This document shows positions 55,025-62,836 of a stretch of 64,000 nucleotides of DNA, piece by piece. The translations under genes and the position numbers were made by a program. The notes under the pieces were generated by a model. The model had not been told where the DNA came from. It searched no databases and saw only the letters and a list, made by a program, of their open reading frames with translations. Each line of letters opens with the position of its first letter. The stretch's first letter is position 1. The stretch comes from Mucilaginibacter galii (GTDB lineage Bacteria; Bacteroidota; Bacteroidia; Sphingobacteriales; Sphingobacteriaceae). The DNA is taken from the NCBI RefSeq assembly GCF_014635825.1, contig NZ_BMDO01000006.1, positions 248,001 through 312,000 of the forward strand, read 5' to 3'.

Positions 55025-56242
55025 TTAAGAGATTTCAATGTTTTCTAAATACTTGTAACCGCTGCCCGTGTTCAATAACAGAACCTGCTCTTGTTCTTTG
55101 ATCCAGCCGGTAGCTTTTAAATATTTAAAGGCCTGCCAAAGGGCGGCGCCTTCGGGGGCTATGAGCATACCCTCGTTACGGGCTATTTCTTTAAGAGCTT
55201 CGCTCATTTGTGCATCGGGGACAGACAGTGCCGTACCCTCACTGTCGCGCAGTACCTTCAAAATAATTTTATCGGCGTAAGGCTTAGGTACCCTAAGTCC
55301 GTTTGCTATGGTAAAGCCTCCATCTACAAACGCCGAAGAAACTTGCTCACCATGAAATGCCTGCACAATGCCGTTGCAGCTTTCAGATTGCACGGCTACC
55401 ATGCGTGGGCGCTCGTTGCCAATCCAACCCAGTTGTTCCATTTCGTCAAAGGCTTTCCAAATGCCTATTAAGCCTGTGCCGCCACCAGTTGGGTATAAGA
55501 TCACATCGGGCAGTTGCCAGTTCAGTTGCTCGGCAATTTCGTAACCCATGGTTTTTTTGCCTTCCAAACGGTAAGGTTCTTTCAAGGTAGATACCTGGAA
55601 CCAGCCATTGGCCGTGGCCTGCTCGTTAGCCAGTTTGCCGCAGTCGCTAATGTTGCCGTCTACCTCTATCAGTTCAGCACCATACAGCCGGCACTCATCT
55701 TTAAATACCTGCGGGGTCAGCTTTGGCATATACACTACTGCTTTAATGCCTGCACGTGCCGCAAAAGCCGCCAATGCGCCACCTGCATTGCCGGCAGTTG
55801 GCGTAACTATGGTAGTAATGCCTAATTCTTTTGCTTTGGATACCGCCGCGCCAATACCACGCGCTTTAAACGAGCCTGTTGGGTTGCCTGCTTCATCTTT
55901 CCACAGCACCTCGTTACTACCTGCCATGTGCTTTAGGTTAAGCAGCGGAATAATAGGTGTAAAGCCTTCGCCAAGCGTTACAATATTCTCGGTTTCCACT
56001 ACCGGCAAAAATTCTTTGTAGCGCCACATGGTAGCTGCCCGGCCCTTCAGGCTTTCCTTTGAAAACCCACTGCTCAAATCGTACCTTGCAAATAACGACG
56101 ACAAGCAATTCACATCTTCGCAAACCGTACGTACCACATCGGCACTATAGGTTAACCCGCAGGCAGGGCATTCCAGGTGAGTGAATAAGGTTTCGGTATG
56201 CGTGGCTGAATCAACAGATTCGGTATGAATGTGAAGCATCAA
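55025..56242 (-). CDS. thrC: Threonine synthase
   Basis: PLP enzyme making threonine from phosphohomoserine. N-terminal zinc-ribbon-like CPAC and CEDVNC, then the fold-type II core: PLP lysine in DEAGNPTGSFKARGIG, TAGNAGGALAAFAARAGIKA, and the phosphate loop YPTGGGTGLIG. 405 aa with a C-terminal LLNTGSGYKYLE. The ATG at 56242 or the next codon could be the start. It diverges from the sulfur operon. Confidence 0.9.
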   Translation of the reverse strand: MMLHIHTESVDSATHTETLFTHLECPACGLTYSADVVRTVCEDVNCLSSLFARYDLSSGFSKESLKGRAATMWRYKEFLPVVETENIVTLGEGFTPIIPLLNLKHMAGSNEVLWKDEAGNPTGSFKARGIGAAVSKAKELGITTIVTPTAGNAGGALAAFAARAGIKAVVYMPKLTPQVFKDECRLYGAELIEVDGNISDCGKLANEQATANGWFQVSTLKEPYRLEGKKTMGYEIAEQLNWQLPDVILYPTGGGTGLIGIWKAFDEMEQLGWIGNERPRMVAVQSESCNGIVQAFHGEQVSSAFVDGGFTIANGLRVPKPYADKIILKVLRDSEGTALSVPDAQMSEALKEIARNEGMLIAPEGAALWQAFKYLKATGWIKEQEQVLLLNTGSGYKYLENIEIS

Positions 56243-56332
56243 TGTATATTTAAATAATGCGGACTGTAACTAATTCGTAAGGCATAACAAACTTAGTTAA
56301 TTATTGAAAGGACAAGTGCAACAATTTTGTAT

Positions 56333-56452
56333 AAAAGCCCCTCCCAACCCTCCCCGGGAGGGAGGGGTTCAAAATGTATATTTATTATAAGTCTCCCCTC
56401 CCGGGGGAGATTTAGAGTGGGCTTCTACCGGGGAGGGTTTGGGGGAGCTTTT
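56333..56452. repeat. GC-rich palindromic repeat D, copy 2 (MITE-like)
   Basis: Two 25-base ends face each other: AAAAGCCCCTCCCAACCCTC then CCCGG, and its imperfect complement at the right end (CCGGGGAGGGTTTGGGGGAG). A second inner pair CCCCGGGAGGGAGGGG / CCCCTCCCGGGGGAG lies within. It looks like a short non-autonomous palindromic element. Confidence 0.7.
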
Positions 56453-56506
56453 GTCAAATGAAAACATAAATTTAAAATAAAGTCTACTACTTCTATGTAC
56501 ATTATA

Positions 56507-56514
56507 TATATTTG
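56507..56514 (+). promoter_or_regulatory. -7 element of the sulfur operon
   Basis: TATATTTG, a perfect TAnnTTTG. No good -33 box within range. Transcription would begin near 56521, close to the first leader ATG, which favours the second ATG (56555) as the true leader start. Confidence 0.55.
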
Positions 56515-56521
56515 AAATATA

Positions 56522-56602
56522 ATGAACGAACAATTAGCCCACACCACCGGCACGATGTGCATTTGTTGCTGCTACAACAACAGCAAAACGAGGCTATTAT
56601 AA
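56522..56602 (+). CDS. Cysteine-rich leader peptide of the sulfate-assimilation operon
   Basis: 26-codon frame reading MNEQLAHTTGT then MCICCCYNNSKTRLL. Four of five residues after the second Met are Cys (codons at 56558-56572). The downstream hairpin at 56624-56650 with a run of six T is a strong terminator. GAGGC (56590-56594), near the end of the leader frame, can pair with GCCTC of the terminator stem to form an alternative antiterminator. A ribosome stalled at the Cys codons would leave GAGGC free; one reaching the stop at 56600 would cover it. This fits classic leader-peptide attenuation sensing charged tRNA-Cys. Confidence 0.7.
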   Translation: MNEQLAHTTGTMCICCCYNNSKTRLL

Positions 56603-56623
56603 TTTATCAAACATAATTTATAC

Positions 56624-56656
56624 GCCTCTTCGGTACTAACTGTAAGAGGCTTTTTT
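56624..56656 (+). terminator. Attenuator terminator before the sulfite reductase gene
   Basis: GCCTCTT-N13-AAGAGGC followed by TTTTTT, 16 bases before the sulfite reductase ATG. Since it lies before the coding genes and after the Cys-rich leader, it acts as an attenuator rather than as an operon end. Confidence 0.85.
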
Positions 56657-56671
56657 GAATAACCACAGCAC

Positions 56672-58759
56672 ATGCAAAGTTTCAGAACCGAACTGGAGAA
56701 CCCGATAGTGGAGAAAGACATTATTGACCTGGAGAAAAAGATCAGGGCTTTCCGTGAGGGTAAAATACACGACGAAAAATTCCGGAGCCTGCGCCTGGCA
56801 CGTGGCGTTTATGGCCAGCGCCAGCCGGGTGTACAAATGGTACGCATTAAGCTGCCCTTTGGTAAGGTAACCTTTAAACAAATACTGCGCATTGCCGATA
56901 TAGCCGACGAGTACGGCAGCGGCAACCTGCACTTAACCACCCGCCAGGACATACAGATCCATTATGTAAGCCTTGACCGCACACCCGAGCTTTGGGCTAA
57001 ACTGGAGCAGGATGATATTACACTGCGTGAAGCCTGCGGTAACACCGTACGTAATGTAACCTCCTCCCCTGCTTCAGGCATCGATCCGCAGGAGCCCTTC
57101 GATGTGTCGCCCTATGCGCATGCTACTTTCGAGTACTTTTTACGTAATCCTATTTGCCAGGAAATGGGCCGTAAGTTCAAGATCTCCTTTTCATCGAGCG
57201 AGGCTGACACGGCATTTTCGTATATCCATGATTTAGGCTTTATACCTAAGCTGCGCGGCGAAGAGCGCGGCTTTAAAGTATTGATGGCCGGTGGCCTGGG
57301 TGCACAGCCTGCCATAGCGCATGTGGTAGAAGAATTTTTACCCGAAGACGAGGTAATTCCCTACATAGAAACCATCATCCGCGTGTTCGACCGCCATGGC
57401 GAGCGTAACAACCGCAACAAGGCGCGCCTTAAATTCCTGGTACAAAAAATTGGATTGGAAGAAGTTTTGCGTTTGGTCGCCATTGAAAAGACAGCCAACA
57501 AGGTTAAAACTTACAAAATTAACCGCGATGCCGTGCCACAACCTGTGCCACCAGCATCCGGCAGCTTCCCCGCTCCTGAAATTGCTAATCCTTTAAAATA
57601 CGAGCAATGGTTAGCCACCAACGTATTTGAACAAAAGCAAACCGGCTTTTATGGCGTATATGTAAAAGTGCCCGTAGGCGATATTCATACTCCCGAAGCA
57701 AGAAAACTGGTTGAAGGCATCCGTGGCTTAGTAGCTGATGAGATTCGCATTACCCAAAACCAGGGATTATTATTAAAGTATGCCCGTAAAGAAGCGCTAC
57801 CTGCCTTATTTAATACGCTTAACGAACTACAACTGGCCGAGCCGGGTTTCGACAGCGTGGCCGATGTAACTACCTGCCCCGGTACCGACACCTGTAACCT
57901 GGGTATTTCCAACAGCATGACCTTATCAAAAGTGCTGGAGGATGTAATCTATAACGAATACGAAGATTTTATTTACAACCGCGATATCAAGATCAAAATA
58001 AGCGGCTGTATGAACAGTTGCGGCCAGCACGGGCTGGCGCATATTGGTTTCCATGGCAGCAGCCTAAAGGCCGATAAACGCGTATTGCCATCGGTACAGG
58101 TACTTTTAGGCGGTGGCACTGTTGGCGATGGCGCAGGCCGCGCAGCCGATAAGGTAATTAAAGTACCGGCCAAGCGTGCTACTCATGTATTACGTGCAGT
58201 GCTCGACGATTATAAAGTCAATGCTGTAAGCGAGGAAACCTTCCACAGTTATTATGATAGCAAAGGCAAAGACTATTTTTACCAATTACTGAAACCACTG
58301 GCCGATTTAACCACCCTTACCGAGGATGAATTTGTAGACTGGGGCCACCAGGAAACTTTTGCTACCGCCATTGGTGTGGGCGAATGTGCCGGTGTGGTTA
58401 TTGACCTGGTAGCTACGTTATTGTTTGAATCGGAAGAAAAGCTGGGCTGGGCCAAAGAGGCTTATGCAGATGGCCGATGGGCCGATGCTATTTACCATAG
58501 CTATAACACCTTGGTGAGCAGCGCCAAAGCTTTATTGCTCGATAAAGGCATTAACAGCAGCACCCAAACCGGCGTAATTAAAGAGTTTGATTTAAACTAT
58601 GTAAATACCGGGCTGGTCAATCTGCCTACATCATTTAACGATCTGGTTTTGCAGATCAATCAAAACGAACCCTCAGAAGCTTTTGCTACAACTTACTTGC
58701 AAAGTGCCGAAGAATTTTTAAACGAAATGAAAGCGAACAGAGAGGCGCTTAACGTATAA
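56672..58759 (+). CDS. Ferredoxin-dependent-type sulfite/nitrite reductase
   Basis: Siroheme-[4Fe-4S] enzyme reducing sulfite to sulfide. The cofactor cysteines are visible: TCPGTDTCNLG gives C402-x5-C408, and SGCMNSCGQHG gives C446-x3-C450. Paired reductase half-domains with NLHLTTRQDIQIHYV and RNVTSSPASGIDPQ. The last about 140 residues form an extra helical C-terminal domain with GVGECAGVVIDLVATLLFES. 695 aa is longer than the plain SiR. Nitrite reductase cannot be excluded by sequence, but the cysH/cysD/cysN neighbours argue for sulfite. Confidence 0.9.
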   Translation: MQSFRTELENPIVEKDIIDLEKKIRAFREGKIHDEKFRSLRLARGVYGQRQPGVQMVRIKLPFGKVTFKQILRIADIADEYGSGNLHLTTRQDIQIHYVSLDRTPELWAKLEQDDITLREACGNTVRNVTSSPASGIDPQEPFDVSPYAHATFEYFLRNPICQEMGRKFKISFSSSEADTAFSYIHDLGFIPKLRGEERGFKVLMAGGLGAQPAIAHVVEEFLPEDEVIPYIETIIRVFDRHGERNNRNKARLKFLVQKIGLEEVLRLVAIEKTANKVKTYKINRDAVPQPVPPASGSFPAPEIANPLKYEQWLATNVFEQKQTGFYGVYVKVPVGDIHTPEARKLVEGIRGLVADEIRITQNQGLLLKYARKEALPALFNTLNELQLAEPGFDSVADVTTCPGTDTCNLGISNSMTLSKVLEDVIYNEYEDFIYNRDIKIKISGCMNSCGQHGLAHIGFHGSSLKADKRVLPSVQVLLGGGTVGDGAGRAADKVIKVPAKRATHVLRAVLDDYKVNAVSEETFHSYYDSKGKDYFYQLLKPLADLTTLTEDEFVDWGHQETFATAIGVGECAGVVIDLVATLLFESEEKLGWAKEAYADGRWADAIYHSYNTLVSSAKALLLDKGINSSTQTGVIKEFDLNYVNTGLVNLPTSFNDLVLQINQNEPSEAFATTYLQSAEEFLNEMKANREALNV

Positions 58760-59553
58760 TGATCGTAACCACAGAAACAAAACAAACCGTTAAGGAACCA
58801 AAGATCACCTTAGTTGGTGCAGGTCCCGGCGATGCCGAACTCATTACCATTAAAGGGATGAAGGCCCTGCAAACTGCCGATGTGGTATTGTACGATGCCT
58901 TAATTAATGAGGACTTGTTAAGCTTTGCCCCTGCACACGCACATAAAGTATATGTAGGCAAACGCTCCGGCGATCATTCTTACTCGCAAGAAGCGGTGAA
59001 CCAGTTGATGGTGGATTATGCTATTAACTATGGCCATGTGGTACGCCTGAAAGGCGGTGACCCCTTTGTGTTCGGTCGTGGTTTTGAAGAATTGGATCAT
59101 GCAGCCTCTTACAGCATACCGGCCGAGGTTATTCCAGGTATATCCAGCTCTATTGGTGTACCGGGCCTGCAGCAAATACCCGTAACCCACCGGGGTTTAA
59201 GTGAAAGCTTTTGGGTAATTACCGGTACTACTACCAACGGTAAAATATCTAATGATATATATGCCGCAGCACAAAGCAAAGCCACCGTTGTGATATTAAT
59301 GGGCCTGCATAAACTGGCCGAAATTGCCGAAATATTTAAAGCCCAAGGCAAACACCGCCTGCCGGTTGCCTTAATACAAAGTGGCTCTACCGTCAACGAA
59401 AAAGTAGTAGTGGGCATTGTAAATACCATTGTTGAACTGGCCGAAGAAAATAAGGTAAAAGCACCGGCCATGATGGTTTTTGGCGATGTGGTTTCGCTGC
59501 ATCCGAAGTTTCAACCCATCCGCGAATTTTATGACATCCTTGCCCAGGAATAA
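58759..59553 (+). CDS. cobA: Uroporphyrinogen-III C-methyltransferase
   Basis: Makes precorrin-2, the first step to siroheme, the cofactor of the reductase upstream. Signature KITLVGAGPGDAELITIKGM, then YDALINEDLL, HVVRLKGGDPFVFGRGFEEL and GIPVTHRG-type QQIPVTHRGLS. 264 aa, the single-function SUMT. Its start codon overlaps the reductase stop (TAATG). Confidence 0.92.
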   Translation: MIVTTETKQTVKEPKITLVGAGPGDAELITIKGMKALQTADVVLYDALINEDLLSFAPAHAHKVYVGKRSGDHSYSQEAVNQLMVDYAINYGHVVRLKGGDPFVFGRGFEELDHAASYSIPAEVIPGISSSIGVPGLQQIPVTHRGLSESFWVITGTTTNGKISNDIYAAAQSKATVVILMGLHKLAEIAEIFKAQGKHRLPVALIQSGSTVNEKVVVGIVNTIVELAEENKVKAPAMMVFGDVVSLHPKFQPIREFYDILAQE

Positions 59554-61042
59554 TCATATAACGCCCATAGCAGAGGCAGAAATACCACAAGGGAACCAGT
59601 TGTTCCCGGTATTTTTGAAACTGAACCAACTGCATACGGTGCTGATTGGCGGGGGTAACGTAGGTTTAGAAAAACTTACCGCCCTGCTCCAAAACAGTGA
59701 GCAAGCCACCGTAAGCATTGTGGCCGAACAAATATTGCCCGAAATTTATGAACTAACCGCCAATCACCCGCAGATCAAGATCACTCAAAAATCTTTTTCA
59801 GAAAATGATCTGGACAATGCAGATATCGTAATTGCAGCTACGGCCAATAACGTATTGAATGAGCAGATCAGGCAAGCTGCCCATGCACGCAAGCTATTAA
59901 TTAACGTAGCCGATAAGCCAGCCCTTTGTGATTTCTATTTAGGTTCCATCGTCAAGAAAGGCGATCTTAAAATTGCTATTTCCACCAACGGCAAATCGCC
60001 CACGGTGGCTAAAAGACTTAAACAGGTACTGGCCGAAAACCTGCCCAACGAGTTAGATACCACCCTACAGCAGATAAGCGCCCTGCGCAATACCCTCACC
60101 GGCGATTTTGCCAGTAAGGTAATAGCTTTAAATAAGGTTACCGCCAGCCTGGTTGACCCCAAGCCGGTAAAAAAGAAAAATTTCAAATGGCTTATATGGG
60201 GCAGCATCATATTTGCATTAGCCGTAGCCCTAACCGCCCTATGGTATAACGAGCCGGGGTTTAGAATGTATGCGGAAAACATTCACCCTACCTTCTACTA
60301 TTTCTTAGGTGCAGGGTTCGTATTTGCCATGGTTGATGGTGCTATTGGCATGTCGTACGGCGTTACCTCAACAGCGTTTTCTTTGTCTATGGGTATTTCT
60401 CCCGCTTCGGCAAGTATGGCGGTGCATTTGTCCGAAATTATGAGCAACGGCATTGCCGGCTGGATGCACTACCGCATGGGTAATGTGAACTGGAAGATGT
60501 TTAAGTTACTCATCATCCCGGGCATTATAGGTGCGGCAGTAGGTGCGGCGCTTATCTCCTCTTTGGAGCATTATGCCATGTATACCAAGCCCCTGGTATC
60601 GGTTTATACGCTTATATTGGGGTCGGTTATCCTATCCAAAGCTTTTAAAACAGCTAAAAAGAAATCGGCCGATAAAATTAAGCGAATCTCCTTATTGGGT
60701 TTAGGCGGAGGTTTCATTGACGCTGTAGGCGGAGGCGGTTGGGGTTCAATCGTGTTGTCGTCATTAATTGCAGGCGGCCGTCACCCACGTTTTTCATTAG
60801 GTACGGTTAAATTAACCCGGTTTTTTATAGCCATGATTGGCTCGTTGGTATTCCTGACCATGCTTAACGGTGCCCCCTGGAGTGCTATTGCCGGATTAAT
60901 TATAGGCAGTGCACTGGCAGCGCCTATTGCAGCACGTATCTCCAACCGTATATCGGTCAAGGTAATTATGGTGGCGGTAGGCATAATTGTAATACTGGTA
61001 AGTGTAAAAAGCATTGCCGGTTTTTTAATGAAGGTGTTATAA
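59531..61042 (+). CDS. Siroheme synthase (CysG N-domain) fused to TauE/SafE transporter
   Basis: Residues about 1-200: precorrin-2 dehydrogenase/ferrochelatase domain (LIGGGNVGLEKLTALLQN, ADIVIAATANNVLNEQI, ADKPALCDFYLGSIVKKGDL), which completes siroheme. From about 215: membrane anchor (WLIWGSIIFALAVALTALWY) and a TauE/SafE permease with about eight helices (GAGFVFAMVDGAIGMSYGVT, GGFIDAVGGGGWGSIVLSSL). The start at 59531 (MTSLPRNN) overlaps cobA by 23 bases; the earlier ATG at 59480 lies inside cobA. Fusion of a cofactor enzyme and an anion transporter in one 503-aa chain is unusual. The transporter could move sulfate or sulfite; the direction is unknown. Confidence 0.85.
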   Translation: MTSLPRNNHITPIAEAEIPQGNQLFPVFLKLNQLHTVLIGGGNVGLEKLTALLQNSEQATVSIVAEQILPEIYELTANHPQIKITQKSFSENDLDNADIVIAATANNVLNEQIRQAAHARKLLINVADKPALCDFYLGSIVKKGDLKIAISTNGKSPTVAKRLKQVLAENLPNELDTTLQQISALRNTLTGDFASKVIALNKVTASLVDPKPVKKKNFKWLIWGSIIFALAVALTALWYNEPGFRMYAENIHPTFYYFLGAGFVFAMVDGAIGMSYGVTSTAFSLSMGISPASASMAVHLSEIMSNGIAGWMHYRMGNVNWKMFKLLIIPGIIGAAVGAALISSLEHYAMYTKPLVSVYTLILGSVILSKAFKTAKKKSADKIKRISLLGLGGGFIDAVGGGGWGSIVLSSLIAGGRHPRFSLGTVKLTRFFIAMIGSLVFLTMLNGAPWSAIAGLIIGSALAAPIAARISNRISVKVIMVAVGIIVILVSVKSIAGFLMKVL

Positions 61043-61043
61043 A

Positions 61044-61769
61044 ATGAATAGTACAATAATTGAAGATATAAAGCAACAAACCACCGCCATGGCCCCTGGC
61101 AGTGCACTGGCCTGGCTGGCTGATGCATTTAAGGGTGAGATCGTGTTTTCGACCAGTTTTGGATGGGAAGACCAGGTGATTACCCACATGATCTTTTGTA
61201 TGAACTTGCCCATTAAAGTTTTCACGCTGGAAACCGGCAGGCTGTTCCCCGAAACTTACTATGTTTGGAACCGTACCATGGAAATATACGGCAAGCCCAT
61301 TCATGCTTACTACCCTAACAACGAGCCGTTAGAAAAAATGGTGAACGCCAAAGGTCCAAGCAGTTTTTACGAATCGGTTGATAACCGTAAGGAGTGTTGC
61401 GGCATTCGTAAAATAGAGCCCTTAAAACGCGCGTTGAAAGGCAATAAGATCTGGATCACGGGCATCCGTGCCGAGCAATCGCCCAACCGCGAGGATATGA
61501 ACCATATTGAATGGGACGAAGGTAACCAGTTGGTTAAATTCCACCCCATATTTGAGTGGAGCCTGGAAGAAGTTAAGACATATATTAAGAATAATAACAT
61601 ACCTTATAATACCCTGCACGACCGTGGCTTTCCAAGCATTGGCTGTCAGCCCTGCACCCGCGCCGTACAGCCGGGCGAAGATTTTAGGGCCGGGCGCTGG
61701 TGGTGGGAAGACCAATCTAAAAAAGAGTGCGGGTTACATTCGGCACAAGAGATCATTACAGCAAAATGA
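61044..61769 (+). CDS. cysH: APS/PAPS reductase (iron-sulfur type)
   Basis: Reduces adenylyl sulfate to sulfite with thioredoxin. PP-loop-derived start FSTSFGWEDQVITHMI. [4Fe-4S] ligands are present: KECCGIRK (C118, C119) and GCQPCT (C201, C204), which marks the APS-using class found in plants and many bacteria. The C-terminal ECGLHSAQ holds the catalytic cysteine. 241 aa. It follows the fusion gene by one base and overlaps cysD. Confidence 0.93.
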   Translation: MNSTIIEDIKQQTTAMAPGSALAWLADAFKGEIVFSTSFGWEDQVITHMIFCMNLPIKVFTLETGRLFPETYYVWNRTMEIYGKPIHAYYPNNEPLEKMVNAKGPSSFYESVDNRKECCGIRKIEPLKRALKGNKIWITGIRAEQSPNREDMNHIEWDEGNQLVKFHPIFEWSLEEVKTYIKNNNIPYNTLHDRGFPSIGCQPCTRAVQPGEDFRAGRWWWEDQSKKECGLHSAQEIITAK

Positions 61770-62671
61770 GTAAACAATCATTGGATTACCTCGACGAACT
61801 GGAGGCAGAAGCCATTTATATATTACGCGAAGTAGCCGGTCAGTTTGAGAAACCTGCCCTGCTTTTTTCGGGTGGAAAAGATTCTATAACGCTGGTACGT
61901 TTGGCCGAAAAAGCATTTCGTCCCGGTAAGTTCCCCTTCCCGCTAGTGCATATCGATACCGGCCATAACTTCCCCGAAACTATCCAGTACCGCGATGACA
62001 TGGTAGCCCGCTTAGGCGAAAAATTGATCATTGGCCATGTACAGGATTCTATAGACCAGGGCAAGGCCATAGAGCAAAAAGGCAAAAACGCCAGCCGAAA
62101 CGCGCTGCAAACCGTTACCCTGTTAGATACCATTGCCCAACATGGATTTGATGCGTGTATAGGCGGTGCTCGTAGAGATGAGGAAAAAGCCCGCGCCAAG
62201 GAACGCATCTTTTCGGTACGTGACGAATTTGGCCAATGGGATCCTAAACGACAGCGCCCCGAGTTGTGGAACCTGTATAACGGTAAAATACACAAAGGCG
62301 AAAACGTACGCGTGTTCCCGATCAGTAACTGGACAGAACTTGACGTTTGGAACTACATCCGTCGTGAAAATATTGCCCTTCCGTCCATTTACTTTGCGCA
62401 CGAACGTGATTGTATTACCCGCAACGGCCAGTTGATGGCTGCTGCTGAGTTCTTAAATATGGATGAAGAGGACGTAATTAACCGTAAAAATGTACGTTTC
62501 CGCACTGTAGGCGACATGACCTGTACTGCAGCTGTAGAGTCGGATGCTTTTTTGATCGATGACATCATCAATGAGATAAGCGCCTCCAAAATAAGTGAAC
62601 GCGGTGCCCGTATGGACGACAAAGTTTCGGAAGCAGCTATGGAAGACCGCAAGAAGGGCGGCTATTTTTAA
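61766..62671 (+). CDS. cysD: Sulfate adenylyltransferase subunit 2
   Basis: Small subunit of ATP sulfurylase that makes APS. MSKQSLDYLDELEAEAIYIL start (ATGA overlap with cysH; a 61727 ATG is in frame but inside cysH). PP-loop FSGGKDSITLVRLAE, then RRDEEKARAKERIFSVRDEF. Ends MEDRKKGGYF. 301 aa. Works with CysN, whose gene lies 165 bases downstream. Confidence 0.95.
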   Translation: MSKQSLDYLDELEAEAIYILREVAGQFEKPALLFSGGKDSITLVRLAEKAFRPGKFPFPLVHIDTGHNFPETIQYRDDMVARLGEKLIIGHVQDSIDQGKAIEQKGKNASRNALQTVTLLDTIAQHGFDACIGGARRDEEKARAKERIFSVRDEFGQWDPKRQRPELWNLYNGKIHKGENVRVFPISNWTELDVWNYIRRENIALPSIYFAHERDCITRNGQLMAAAEFLNMDEEDVINRKNVRFRTVGDMTCTAAVESDAFLIDDIINEISASKISERGARMDDKVSEAAMEDRKKGGYF

Positions 62672-62673
62672 AC

Positions 62674-62704
62674 CCCTCCCCGGCCCTCCCCAGTAGGGAG
62701 GGAG
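62674..62704. repeat. GC-rich palindromic repeat D, copy 3
   Basis: CCCTCCCCGGCCCTCCCCAG with GGGAGGG to the right. Same family as copies at 54981 and 56333; it sits right after cysD inside the operon. Confidence 0.65.
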
Positions 62705-62727
62705 TTGTAAAACTCATTAATAACCTT

Positions 62728-62789
62728 GTCAGTCTGAGCCTGTCGAAGACTTAGCAAAGCGGTTAACGCTTCGACAAGCTCAGCATGAC
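62728..62789. repeat. Palindromic repeat C, copy 2
   Basis: GTCAGTCTGAGCCTGTCGAA and TTCGACAAGCTCAGCATGAC as facing arms. Matches the copy at 10444-10505. It lies between cysD and cysN. Confidence 0.8.
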
Positions 62790-62836
62790 ACAGGCTCCTG
62801 CTAAAATTAAAAGAATATAATCACTCATAAAAGAGT

